From Leptolyngbya boryana PCC 6306 (GTDB lineage Bacteria > Cyanobacteriota > Cyanobacteriia > Leptolyngbyales > Leptolyngbyaceae), in assembly GCF_000353285.1 (NCBI RefSeq), contig NZ_KB731324.1, forward strand, positions 6,041,018 through 6,105,017: a stretch of DNA of 64,000 nt, read 5' to 3'. The notes beneath the pieces were generated by a model. It did no database searches. It had not been told where the DNA came from and worked only from the letters and a program-made list of their open reading frames with translations. Position numbers and translations under genes: made by a program. How positions within the stretch are numbered: position 1 is the stretch's first letter; each line of letters begins with the position of its first letter. Shown piece after piece: positions 55,884 to 64,000 of this stretch.

Positions 55884-58800
55884 TTAATCGTCGTCCTCTT
55901 CCAGCGATTCACGCGAAATCGACTCATAAGTTGGACGCGACGGCGCGCGACGGCTATTGACATCCGCCATTAAATCAACTTCCATATCTCGGCTGCTTCC
56001 ATCGTCTTTGGTCTCAACCTTGTGGACTGCCACATCAAGACAGAGAGATTGCAACTCGCGCATCAAGACCTTAAAGGATTCCGGTGTTCCAGGTCGCGGA
56101 ATGGCTTTACCTTTAACGATCGCATTGAGCGCTTCATTTCGCCCTTGCATGTCGTCGGATTTCACCGTCAGCAATTCTTGCAGGGTGTAAGCAGCTCCAA
56201 ATGCTTCGAGCGCCCACACTTCCATTTCTCCGAATCGCTGTCCACCCTGCTGCGCTTTTCCACCCAACGGTTGCTGAGTAACGAGCGAGTACGGACCAGT
56301 CGATCGCGCGTGGATCTTGTCGTCAACCAAGTGAACCAGTTTCAGCATGTAAGCTTTACCGATTGTGATCGGTCGATCGAAGGCTTCACCCGTTCGTCCG
56401 TCATAGACCTGAATCTTACCTGGATCGTCTGGATTGTAGAGCCAGTAACCATCTGCGGTGGCTTTGATCCGCGTGTCCTGAGCTTCCTGCAATTTGCCAT
56501 GCACCGATTCACGCGATTTTTCTTCGCCGTGCATTTCATCAAATGGCACGATTTTGAATCGAGCTTCCAGACATTGAGCTGCCCAGCCTAAGAGACATTC
56601 ATAGACCTGACCCACGTTCATCCGGCTCGGTACACCGAGTGGATTCAGAACGATGTCAACGGGTGTGCCATCGGGAAGATAGGGCATATCTTCGATCGGT
56701 AAAATCCGCGAAATAATCCCTTTATTTCCATGTCTCCCCGCCATTTTGTCGCCGACTTGGATCTTCCGTTTCTGAGCGACATAAACACGAACAACCATGT
56801 TTGCACCCGGCGGCAATTCGTCTCCTTGCTCACGAGTAAACACCCGCACGTCAACGATCCGACCTTTCTCACCGTTTGGTACACGCAAAGAGTTGTCTCT
56901 TACATCGCGCGCCTTTTCACCGAAGATCGCTCTCAGGAGTTTTTCTTCAGGAGGCTGATCAGATTCCCCTTTCGGAGTCACTTTACCGACGAGGATATCG
57001 CCCGCTTCGACATAGGCTCCAATTCGGATAATGCCGTTTTCATCCAGTTGACGCAGAGAATCTTCCCCAACGTTGGGAATTTCACGCGTGATTTCTTCCG
57101 GCCCTAACTTGGTTTGACGCGCTTCAATTTCATATTTCTCAATGTGAATTGAGGTATAAACGTCGTCGTAAACGAGGCGTTCACTAATTAGAATCGCATC
57201 CTCGTAGTTGTAGCCTTCCCAAGGCATGTAGGCGACTAGGATGTTTTGACCTAGCGCTAATTCGCCTCGCTCAGTCGCAGAACCGTCTGCCAAAATTTCC
57301 CCAGCTCTCACCTTATCGCCGACAAAGACGATCGGGCGTTGGTTTAAGCAGGTATCTTGGTTCGATCGCTGATACTTCTGCATCTGGTATTCAATTTCTT
57401 TACCAGTTGCAGCATCTTTCACGCGCAGCGTTGTCGCATCGACATAAGTCACTTCACCATCAGTTCGGCTGACGACGACCATCCCAGAGTCACGCGCTGC
57501 CTGTGCTTCTAACCCAGTTCCCACTAAAGGACGTTCTGGACGCAGCAGAGGAACTGCCTGACGTTGCATGTTCGATCCCATTAAGGCTCGGTTCGCGTCA
57601 TCGTGTTCCAGGAATGGAATCAGCGAAGTTGCAACCGAGATGATCTGTACCGGAGAAACGGCAACATAGTCCACTTCTTCAGGTGCAGCAGTCGTAAAGT
57701 CTTGGCGATATCGAACTGCGATCGATTCTCCAATGATGTTGTTGTCTTCGTCGGTGTTGATGTCACCTGCTGCCACCCGCAGATCGTCTTCTTCGTCCGC
57801 GGTCATATAGACGGCTGGCAAGTCTTTGCGAACCCGACCGTTCTCGACCTTGTAATAAGGAGTTTCGATAAATCCGTACGGATTGACGCGTGCGTGGGTT
57901 GCGAGTGAGCCAATCAGACCTGCGTTCGGGCCTTCAGGAGTCTCGATCGGGCAGATCCGTCCATAGTGCGATGGGTGAATATCACGCACCGCGAAACCTG
58001 CACGCTCACGAGTCAGGCCACCTGGACCGAGTGCGCTGATCCGGCGTTTGTGGGTCAGCTCGGCGAGAGGATTGGTTTGATCCATGAACTGGGATAGCTG
58101 CGACGAACCAAAGAACTCTTTGATTGCAGCGACCAACGGTTTCGGGTTGACCAAAGATGCAGGAGTTAATGAATCCGAATCAGAAACAGTCATCCGTTCC
58201 CGAATGATTCTTTCTAAACGGTTCAGCCCAACTCGCACCTGGTTTTGCAGCAATTCACCAACCGAACGAACGCGACGATTTCCCAAGTGGTCAATATCGT
58301 CGATCATGCCGATATCGAATTCCAGGTTGATCAGATAGTCGATCGCCGACAAGATATCTTGCGGAGTCAGAACTCTGGTCGCTTCCGGTACGTTCAGGCG
58401 CAATTTTTTGTTCAACTTATAGCGACCCACTTTGCCCAAGTCGTAGCGTTTGGGGTCAAAGAATCTCGACTCTAAAAGTTGTGCTCCACCTGAAACGGTC
58501 GGAGGCTCACCCGGACGCAATTTCCGGTAAAGCTCCATCAACGCTTCTTCTTCGCCGTACTGACCTTCTTTCTCGATCGTTTTCTGGAAATACTCCGGAT
58601 GTCTCAGCGAATCAAAAATCTCGTTATCGGTCAGACCCAACGCTTTGAGGAGCACTTGCGCCGACAGTTTCCGAGTTTTATCGATCCGTACCCAAACCAA
58701 GTCGTTCTTATCGGTTTCAAACTTCAACCATGCGCCTCGGTTGGGAATCAAACTCGCATTGTAAGTCCGACGACCATTCTTATCGGTTTCCGACTTGTAA

Positions 58801-59204
58801 TATACGCCAGGACTACGAACGATCTGATTGACGATCACACGTTCCGCACCGTTGATGATGAACGTTCCGCGATCGGTCATCAGCGGCAAGTCACCAATAA
58901 ACACTTCCTGTTCTTTGATTTCCCCAGTCTCTTTGTTGATGAGGCGAGTGGGGACATACATCTGAACGGCGTAAGTGCTGTCTCGACGCTTAGCTTCATC
59001 GACATCATACTTCGGACGTTTCAGTTTGAAGTTTTTGCCGATAAAATGAAGTTCTAGCTTCCCGGTGTAATCAGTAATCGGTGAAAAGCTGTCGAGTTCT
59101 TCGATAAGCCCTTCTTCGAGAAACCAACGGAAGCTTGCCCGCTGGATTTCAACTAAATCCGGTAGTACGAAGGCGGGAGTGGTATAGGTCTGCTGCTCAG
59201 TCAT
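55884..59204 (-). CDS. rpoB: DNA-directed RNA polymerase subunit beta
   Basis: 1106 residues. Landmarks in order: [37 protein letters not shown], rifampicin region [88 protein letters not shown] at the C-terminus. ATG 59204 follows AGGAG at 6 bases. First of the rpo trio; promoter listed separately. Confidence 0.99.
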   Translation of the reverse strand: MTEQQTYTTPAFVLPDLVEIQRASFRWFLEEGLIEELDSFSPITDYTGKLELHFIGKNFKLKRPKYDVDEAKRRDSTYAVQMYVPTRLINKETGEIKEQEVFIGDLPLMTDRGTFIINGAERVIVNQIVRSPGVYYKSETDKNGRRTYNASLIPNRGAWLKFETDKNDLVWVRIDKTRKLSAQVLLKALGLTDNEIFDSLRHPEYFQKTIEKEGQYGEEEALMELYRKLRPGEPPTVSGGAQLLESRFFDPKRYDLGKVGRYKLNKKLRLNVPEATRVLTPQDILSAIDYLINLEFDIGMIDDIDHLGNRRVRSVGELLQNQVRVGLNRLERIIRERMTVSDSDSLTPASLVNPKPLVAAIKEFFGSSQLSQFMDQTNPLAELTHKRRISALGPGGLTRERAGFAVRDIHPSHYGRICPIETPEGPNAGLIGSLATHARVNPYGFIETPYYKVENGRVRKDLPAVYMTADEEDDLRVAAGDINTDEDNNIIGESIAVRYRQDFTTAAPEEVDYVAVSPVQIISVATSLIPFLEHDDANRALMGSNMQRQAVPLLRPERPLVGTGLEAQAARDSGMVVVSRTDGEVTYVDATTLRVKDAATGKEIEYQMQKYQRSNQDTCLNQRPIVFVGDKVRAGEILADGSATERGELALGQNILVAYMPWEGYNYEDAILISERLVYDDVYTSIHIEKYEIEARQTKLGPEEITREIPNVGEDSLRQLDENGIIRIGAYVEAGDILVGKVTPKGESDQPPEEKLLRAIFGEKARDVRDNSLRVPNGEKGRIVDVRVFTREQGDELPPGANMVVRVYVAQKRKIQVGDKMAGRHGNKGIISRILPIEDMPYLPDGTPVDIVLNPLGVPSRMNVGQVYECLLGWAAQCLEARFKIVPFDEMHGEEKSRESVHGKLQEAQDTRIKATADGYWLYNPDDPGKIQVYDGRTGEAFDRPITIGKAYMLKLVHLVDDKIHARSTGPYSLVTQQPLGGKAQQGGQRFGEMEVWALEAFGAAYTLQELLTVKSDDMQGRNEALNAIVKGKAIPRPGTPESFKVLMRELQSLCLDVAVHKVETKDDGSSRDMEVDLMADVNSRRAPSRPTYESISRESLEEDDD

Positions 59205-59626
59205 GCGTCTCCTCTGCAGGGTCGCGCTGCGATCGCGAATCCCAGATTTTACGGTAATTGCAAAAATATGTCAATGCAAAAAGTTTGGGCTTCTAAAGAA
59301 CCCCAAAACAACGGAATATTAGATTGTTGGACGTTGAGAAACGGGTGAGTTAGCCAGTTAAGCCTCCAAGGTTGCCAATGAAGGTGGAACGAAAAAGGTG
59401 AGCCGCGTAGCCTTGATTCGTTGGCGGTGCGAAAAGCTCATAGAATTCAACCCCGAAAAGCTGAATTCAACAAGTCAATGAAAATTAGCCTAGTAATTTT
59501 CGCACTCTTCTCATTATGGCGCAAGTTTTTCATTTTGTGCCTTGACGATTCGAGGAACTTGTGAGATGCAGGCTTAGCGGATGCGGCTGAAACTGCATAC
59601 CTCCCACGTCGATTAGAGATCGCTGC
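59205..59626. other. Gene-free stretch between tatD and rpoB
   Basis: About 420 bases. The rpoB-proximal end holds the rpoB promoter. A partial direct duplication of GAAAAGCT...GAATTCAAC (59431-59451 and 59455-59471) lies in the middle. No tRNA, known structured RNA or credible frame was recognised in the remaining 300 bases on either strand. Confidence 0.55.
59246..59274 (-). promoter_or_regulatory. rpoB promoter
   Basis: Minus strand: TTGACA (59274-59269), exactly 17 bases, then TAAAAT (59251-59246), a near-ideal sigma-70-type promoter. Transcription would start about 35 bases before the rpoB ATG, leaving room for AGGAG only. Confidence 0.75.
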
Positions 59627-60433
59627 TCAATTCGGAGCAAGCGATTCAGAAATCGTCAGCCCGAACAGTCGGCAAGCATTTTCTGTCGTCTGTTTTGCAA
59701 GCTGCTCGATCGAAACGTCACGGAGCGCTGCGACGTGTTGAGCCACGTACTGAACATAGGATGGTTCATTCCGCCGCTCCCCCCGTTTTGGAACCGGAGC
59801 CAAAAACGGACAGTCGGTTTCGACTAAGATGCGATCGCTCGGAACAAGTTTGGCGGATTCATGGATTTGCTTCGCGTTCTTAAACGTAACCGTACCGCTG
59901 AAGCTGACATAAAAGCCTAAATCCAGAAACCGCTGAGTTTCTGCTGGAGTCCCGCCCCAGCAGTGCATCACGCCTTTGACTTGTCCTTGCTCGCGCCAAA
60001 AGTCTTGCACCACTTCTGCCATCGTTTCAGCCGCGTCTCGACAGTGAATAATCACGGGCAGATCTAACTGCTTCGCGATCGCTAACTGTGTCCGAAATGC
60101 TGCAATCTGCTCAGATCGATTTTCTGCTTTGAAAAAATCTAGCCCGGTTTCCCCGATCGCCACAACCCGCGAATCCGATTGCGCCAGGGTGAGAATTTCC
60201 TGTTCTGAATTCGCCGACCATAACTCCTCGACATCGAGCGGATGAAGACCGACCGCAAACGAGAGTTCGGGGAAACGATTTGCTAGATTCTGAATTTGCG
60301 GAAATTCCGACGGTTCCACGCAGGAATGGACTAATCGAACCACGCCTGCTTCACGCCAACGCTCAGCGATCGCATCCAAGTCAGGCTCGAATGCGTCGAA
60401 ATTAATATGAACGTGAGTATCGATCAGTTGCAT
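59627..60433 (-). CDS. tatD: TatD family metal-dependent hydrolase
   Basis: 268 residues, (beta/alpha)8 barrel. DTHVHINF (5-12), GETGLDFF (about 95-102), IIHCRDA (about 130-136), WGGTPAE-like segment, and the terminal [20 protein letters not shown], with the His, Glu, Asp ligands of this nuclease family; the last motif is diagnostic. Candidate 3'-5' exonuclease or peptide hydrolase. Lies 12 bases downstream of rpsT on the same strand; the rpsT-tatD-rpoB order is common in cyanobacteria. Confidence 0.95.
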   Translation of the reverse strand: MQLIDTHVHINFDAFEPDLDAIAERWREAGVVRLVHSCVEPSEFPQIQNLANRFPELSFAVGLHPLDVEELWSANSEQEILTLAQSDSRVVAIGETGLDFFKAENRSEQIAAFRTQLAIAKQLDLPVIIHCRDAAETMAEVVQDFWREQGQVKGVMHCWGGTPAETQRFLDLGFYVSFSGTVTFKNAKQIHESAKLVPSDRILVETDCPFLAPVPKRGERRNEPSYVQYVAQHVAALRDVSIEQLAKQTTENACRLFGLTISESLAPN

Positions 60434-60444
60434 TCAGAGATGAA

Positions 60445-60786
<342 letters not shown>

Positions 60787-60961
60787 TCAGATAAAATACT
60801 ATAACATCAGGATCGCTCGATCTGTGTATTCCTTCAGAAATCCAGGTTAAGCTAGATAAAGAAACGACAAACGCTCCCCAATTCGGGTCAAGACCGTTAG
60901 AATCGTTCAAGCCCTGCATATCTCGGACGGGTTCTTTTAGAGACTGACACTTCCTAACTCC

Positions 60962-62275
60962 ATGCTGCGAATCATTACTCAGTGGTCTGAGGCAACATCT
61001 GAACTGCGACGCATTTGCGATCGCACTCATGACGATCAAGTTGTACATAAAGAAGCGACAGTCCGGGAGGTACTGCAAGCTGTCAAACGTCAAGGTGATC
61101 GTGCGCTTTTGGCATATACCTTAGAGTTTGACCAACAAGAATTGGCTCCTGAAGAATTAAAAGTTAGCCCCCTAGAACTTGAAGCTGCTTATAGCCAAGT
61201 CTCTGGTGAGCTGATTGATGCAATTCGCCTTGCCCGCAAACAAATCGAAGCCTTTCACCGTCAGCGTGTGCCGAAAAGCTGGGTGCATTTTGGCGACGAT
61301 GATGTTGTTCTGGGGAAACGCTACACTCCGGTCGATCGCGCCGGGTTGTATGTTCCAGGCGGAAAAGCGTCGTATCCAAGTACGGTTTTGATGAATGCGG
61401 TTCCCGCGATCGTGGCGCAAGTGCCCAAGATCGTCATGGTGACTCCACCTGGAAAAGATAAAGCCATCAATCCAGCCGTTCTGGTTGCGGCTCAAGAAGC
61501 AGGAGTGACAGATATCTATCGGGTAGGTGGAGCGCAAGCCGTTGGTGCTTTGGCGTATGGGACGGAGACGATTCCGAAAGTCGATGTGATCACAGGTCCC
61601 GGCAATATCTATGTGACCTTGGCAAAAAAATTAGTTTACGGAACCGTTGGCATCGATTCTCTAGCAGGTCCGTCTGAAGTGTTGATCATTGCTGATCACA
61701 CCGCAAACCCGACTCATGTGGCAGCGGATATGCTGGCGCAGGCGGAACATGATGCAATGGCAGCGTCGATTCTAATTACAACCGATGCGATTTTGGCGCG
61801 GAAGGTTGTGGATGAAGTTGAGCAGCAGTTAGTCGATCATCCGCGTCGAACCTTGACCGAAAAAGCGATCGCGCATTACGGCTTGATTATTGTTGTAGAA
61901 ACCTTAGAAGCGGCAGCCGAGCTTTCTAACGAGTTCGCGCCAGAACACTTAGAACTCGAAGTTGCTGATCCTTGGGAGTTGATGCAAAATATCCGTCATG
62001 CTGGAGCGATTTTCTTAGGAGATTCGACTCCTGAGGCAGTCGGAGATTATTTGGCAGGACCTAATCACACATTGCCAACGTCTGGATCGGCTCGATATGC
62101 TTCGCCTCTGGGTGTGGAAACGTTTTTGAAACACTCAAGTGTGATTCAGTATTCGCCGATCGCGCTGCAAAAGGTTGCGAGTGCAGTCGATATCTTAGCG
62201 ACGGCTGAGGGCTTACACTCTCATGCAAACTCGATCCGAGTTCGCAAAGATTCGCTGCTCAATCCTGAACCGTAG
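60962..62275 (+). CDS. hisD: Histidinol dehydrogenase
   Basis: 437 residues; last two steps of histidine synthesis, NAD and zinc dependent. N-terminus ITQWSEATSELRRICDR; VDRAGLYVPGGKASYPSTVLM (about 117-137); TDIYRVGGAQAVGALAYGT; GPGNIYVTLAKKLV; AGPSEVLIIAD with Glu for catalysis; AQAEHDAMAASILIT (Asp and His zinc ligand region); GPNHTLPTSGSARYASPL. Length normal. Divergent from rpsT by 217 bases. Confidence 0.98.
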   Translation: MLRIITQWSEATSELRRICDRTHDDQVVHKEATVREVLQAVKRQGDRALLAYTLEFDQQELAPEELKVSPLELEAAYSQVSGELIDAIRLARKQIEAFHRQRVPKSWVHFGDDDVVLGKRYTPVDRAGLYVPGGKASYPSTVLMNAVPAIVAQVPKIVMVTPPGKDKAINPAVLVAAQEAGVTDIYRVGGAQAVGALAYGTETIPKVDVITGPGNIYVTLAKKLVYGTVGIDSLAGPSEVLIIADHTANPTHVAADMLAQAEHDAMAASILITTDAILARKVVDEVEQQLVDHPRRTLTEKAIAHYGLIIVVETLEAAAELSNEFAPEHLELEVADPWELMQNIRHAGAIFLGDSTPEAVGDYLAGPNHTLPTSGSARYASPLGVETFLKHSSVIQYSPIALQKVASAVDILATAEGLHSHANSIRVRKDSLLNPEP

Positions 62276-62326
62276 AAATACTCGATTGAAGATTAAGGGA
62301 TTCCGGTAGTTTTTAGAACTCTAAAG

Positions 62327-62359
62327 ATAGAGCGCTACAGTCAAAGTGTGGCGCTCTAT
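62327..62359 (+). promoter_or_regulatory. Hairpin directly upstream of the universal stress gene
   Basis: ATAGAGCGC (62327-62335) pairs with GCGCTCTAT (62351-62359), with ACA/TGT continuing inside past a T-G wobble pair. The stem ends one base before GGGAGG (62360-62365), the likely ribosome-binding site of the next ATG. It could terminate hisD or regulate translation; no T-run follows. Confidence 0.5.
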
Positions 62360-62373
62360 GGGAGGCAGACCTG

Positions 62374-62802
62374 ATGCTAAATACGGTATTAGTCGCGATC
62401 GATGTCGCAGAGTCTTCTGCGAGACAGGTGCTCAATACAGTTGAGGAGTTGAAACTCGAACCGCGCTCAAAAGTTGTGTTGTCGCATGTCGTGCCAACGA
62501 ATCAATCTGAAGTGGATATCGTCGTCGATCGACCGAGCGCTGATTTAGAAAGCTTTCCCTACGCTGAAATTGAAAAGCAGTTACAAACCTATCAACACTC
62601 GCTGGCTTGTAAGAGCGAAGTTGAAATTGTCACGGGTGATCCTGCCGAAGAAATTTTGAGGCTCGCAAAGATCCATCACGCGGATCTGATTGTGCTGGGA
62701 AGTCGAGGTTTGACTGGGATGAAGCGAATTTTGCTTGGCTCTGTTAGCAGTCAGATTGTAGAAGATGCACCGTGTTCTGTCTTAGTGGTGAAACCAAAAT
62801 AG
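62374..62802 (+). CDS. Universal stress protein family (UspA)
   Basis: 142 residues. VLVAIDVAESSARQVLNTVEEL opening strand and helix; the C-terminal ATP-binding signature GSRGLTGMKRILLGSVSSQIV (about 109-129) fits the G-x2-G-x9-G-S class, so an ATP-binding Usp is expected. The ATG at 62374 follows GGGAGG at 8 bases. Follows hisD by about 98 bases through a strong hairpin. Soluble, probably dimeric. Confidence 0.9.
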   Translation: MLNTVLVAIDVAESSARQVLNTVEELKLEPRSKVVLSHVVPTNQSEVDIVVDRPSADLESFPYAEIEKQLQTYQHSLACKSEVEIVTGDPAEEILRLAKIHHADLIVLGSRGLTGMKRILLGSVSSQIVEDAPCSVLVVKPK

Positions 62803-62906
62803 GCGGATCGCGAACTTGCCCATTTTTGGTTCAATCACTCTACGATTCGATTTTGCGATTTCAACCGATTGCGCTAACCCAGACATTTGCAATTCAGTAC
62901 AACAAT

Positions 62907-62942
62907 AAACCTCGCTCAATGTTGCGATTGTGAGCGAGGTTT
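62907..62942. terminator. Bidirectional terminator between usp and fabG
   Basis: AAACCTCGCTCA (62907-62918) and TGAGCGAGGTTT (62931-62942) pair perfectly around a 12-base loop; TTTAT follows on the plus strand and TTATTG on the minus strand. It lies between converging stop codons. Confidence 0.85.
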
Positions 62943-62955
62943 TTTATCGATTCAA

Positions 62956-63729
<774 letters not shown>

Positions 63730-63858
63730 TCATATCGAGAAGCGGGAATCGCAGATCAGTGAATCTGCCAGGACTGATCCCGGATAGCTTGAAAATTTGG
63801 TGAAAAGATGATTAACTCGCAGAAGCTAGATGGTCTTTTCCCCTCATTGAGGAGTAGG

Positions 63859-63924
63859 ATGGCTTCTATTGCGATCTCTCAATTTGTATCGATCGCTCTC
63901 TTGCAGTTTTACACTCACCTATGA
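63859..63924 (+). CDS. Possible 21-codon upstream reading frame
   Basis: ATG at 63859 has AGGAG starting 9 bases ahead of it, much better than the ATG of the next gene, and encodes a 21-residue hydrophobic peptide that ends with TGA overlapping the next ATG (ATGA at 63921-63924). Could be a translational coupler, or the two frames were once one. Confidence 0.3.
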   Translation: MASIAISQFVSIALLQFYTHL

Positions 63925-64000
63925 CCAGAGAACGCGGCATTCCTAATCGTCGGAACCGTAAGTCATCGCCGTCTCACCGAAGCGTGGCAGCTTCTTCGCG
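63921..64000 (+). CDS. Start of unidentified gene, cut by right edge
   Basis: Only 26 complete codons are visible: MTRERGIPNRRNRKSSPSHR and a serine/alanine stretch. The basic, proline/serine-rich N-terminus is uninformative (perhaps a cytoplasmic tail of a membrane enzyme). Rests on the four-base overlap with the upstream small frame. Confidence 0.45.
   Translation, partial: MTRERGIPNRRNRKSSPSHRSVAASS

Noticed and set aside
56022-56591. 189-codon plus-strand frame within rpoB
   Set aside because: Antisense to invariant rpoB motifs, hence not an independent gene.

Overview
The window is chromosomal DNA from a cyanobacterium, most likely a filamentous Leptolyngbya-like form, although the genus cannot be fixed from sequence reading alone. 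Evidence: the RNA polymerase beta' subunit is split into rpoC1 and rpoC2, and there is an NDH-1 subunit N gene, a plant-type 4-hydroxyphenylpyruvate dioxygenase, a CruA/CruP-type carotenoid cyclase relative and RRM RNA-binding protein genes, one of them followed by rpsU. The palindrome GCGATCGC (HIP1, for example 2266-2273) is scattered through the window. No rRNA, tRNA, insertion sequence, prophage or CRISPR array was recognised.

Layout. 1-6.8 kb: the 3' part of a giant RTX-type calcium-binding repeat protein with an embedded beta-propeller-like repeat block, then an outer-membrane pore protein. 6.8-18 kb: a sensor kinase with a ruined receiver domain, then central carbon and housekeeping genes (pyruvate kinase, glycogen debranching enzyme, an FAD oxidoreductase, glyS, phosphofructokinase). 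18-24 kb: envelope functions (a DUF6544-like protein and an MBOAT acyltransferase with an SGNH-hydrolase-like partner), then an asparagine-synthetase-like gene translationally coupled to a small membrane protein. 24-29 kb: hppD, an ABM-domain membrane protein, a secreted helical protein, a DUF1275 protein and an MFS transporter. The last two carry the same putative operator box.

29-36 kb: ndhN faces a DUF3122 gene whose 5' end holds three perfect cyanobacterial-type DnaA boxes. Then come an aspartoacylase-like enzyme, cbiD-guaA, a membrane protein, and an O-methyltransferase/lipoprotein pair whose divergent start codons overlap. 36-45 kb: an ABC ATPase without its permeases, a family-5 solute-binding lipoprotein, an HTH protein, a GNAT enzyme, a two-gene nuclease plus TOPRIM-like unit (the best candidate for an undescribed defence-like system), and the CruA/CruP-type flavoprotein. 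44-50 kb: a ROK kinase followed closely by hisIE, a VOC protein, a sensor kinase, two divergent RNA-binding protein genes with duplicated leaders, rpsU and a pentapeptide protein. 50-64 kb: the informational cluster rpsT-tatD-rpoB-rpoC1-rpoC2 (all minus strand), divergent hisD-usp, fabG, and the start of an unidentified gene at the right edge.

Several gene pairs look functionally joined: MBOAT with SGNH, cbiD with guaA, rbp with rpsU, the rpo genes, the nuclease pair, and the asparagine-synthetase-like gene with its membrane partner. Start codons were moved downstream of the longest open frame wherever a Shine-Dalgarno sequence, a family alignment from memory or an overlap favoured it. Family assignments come from recalled motifs, not from database searches.
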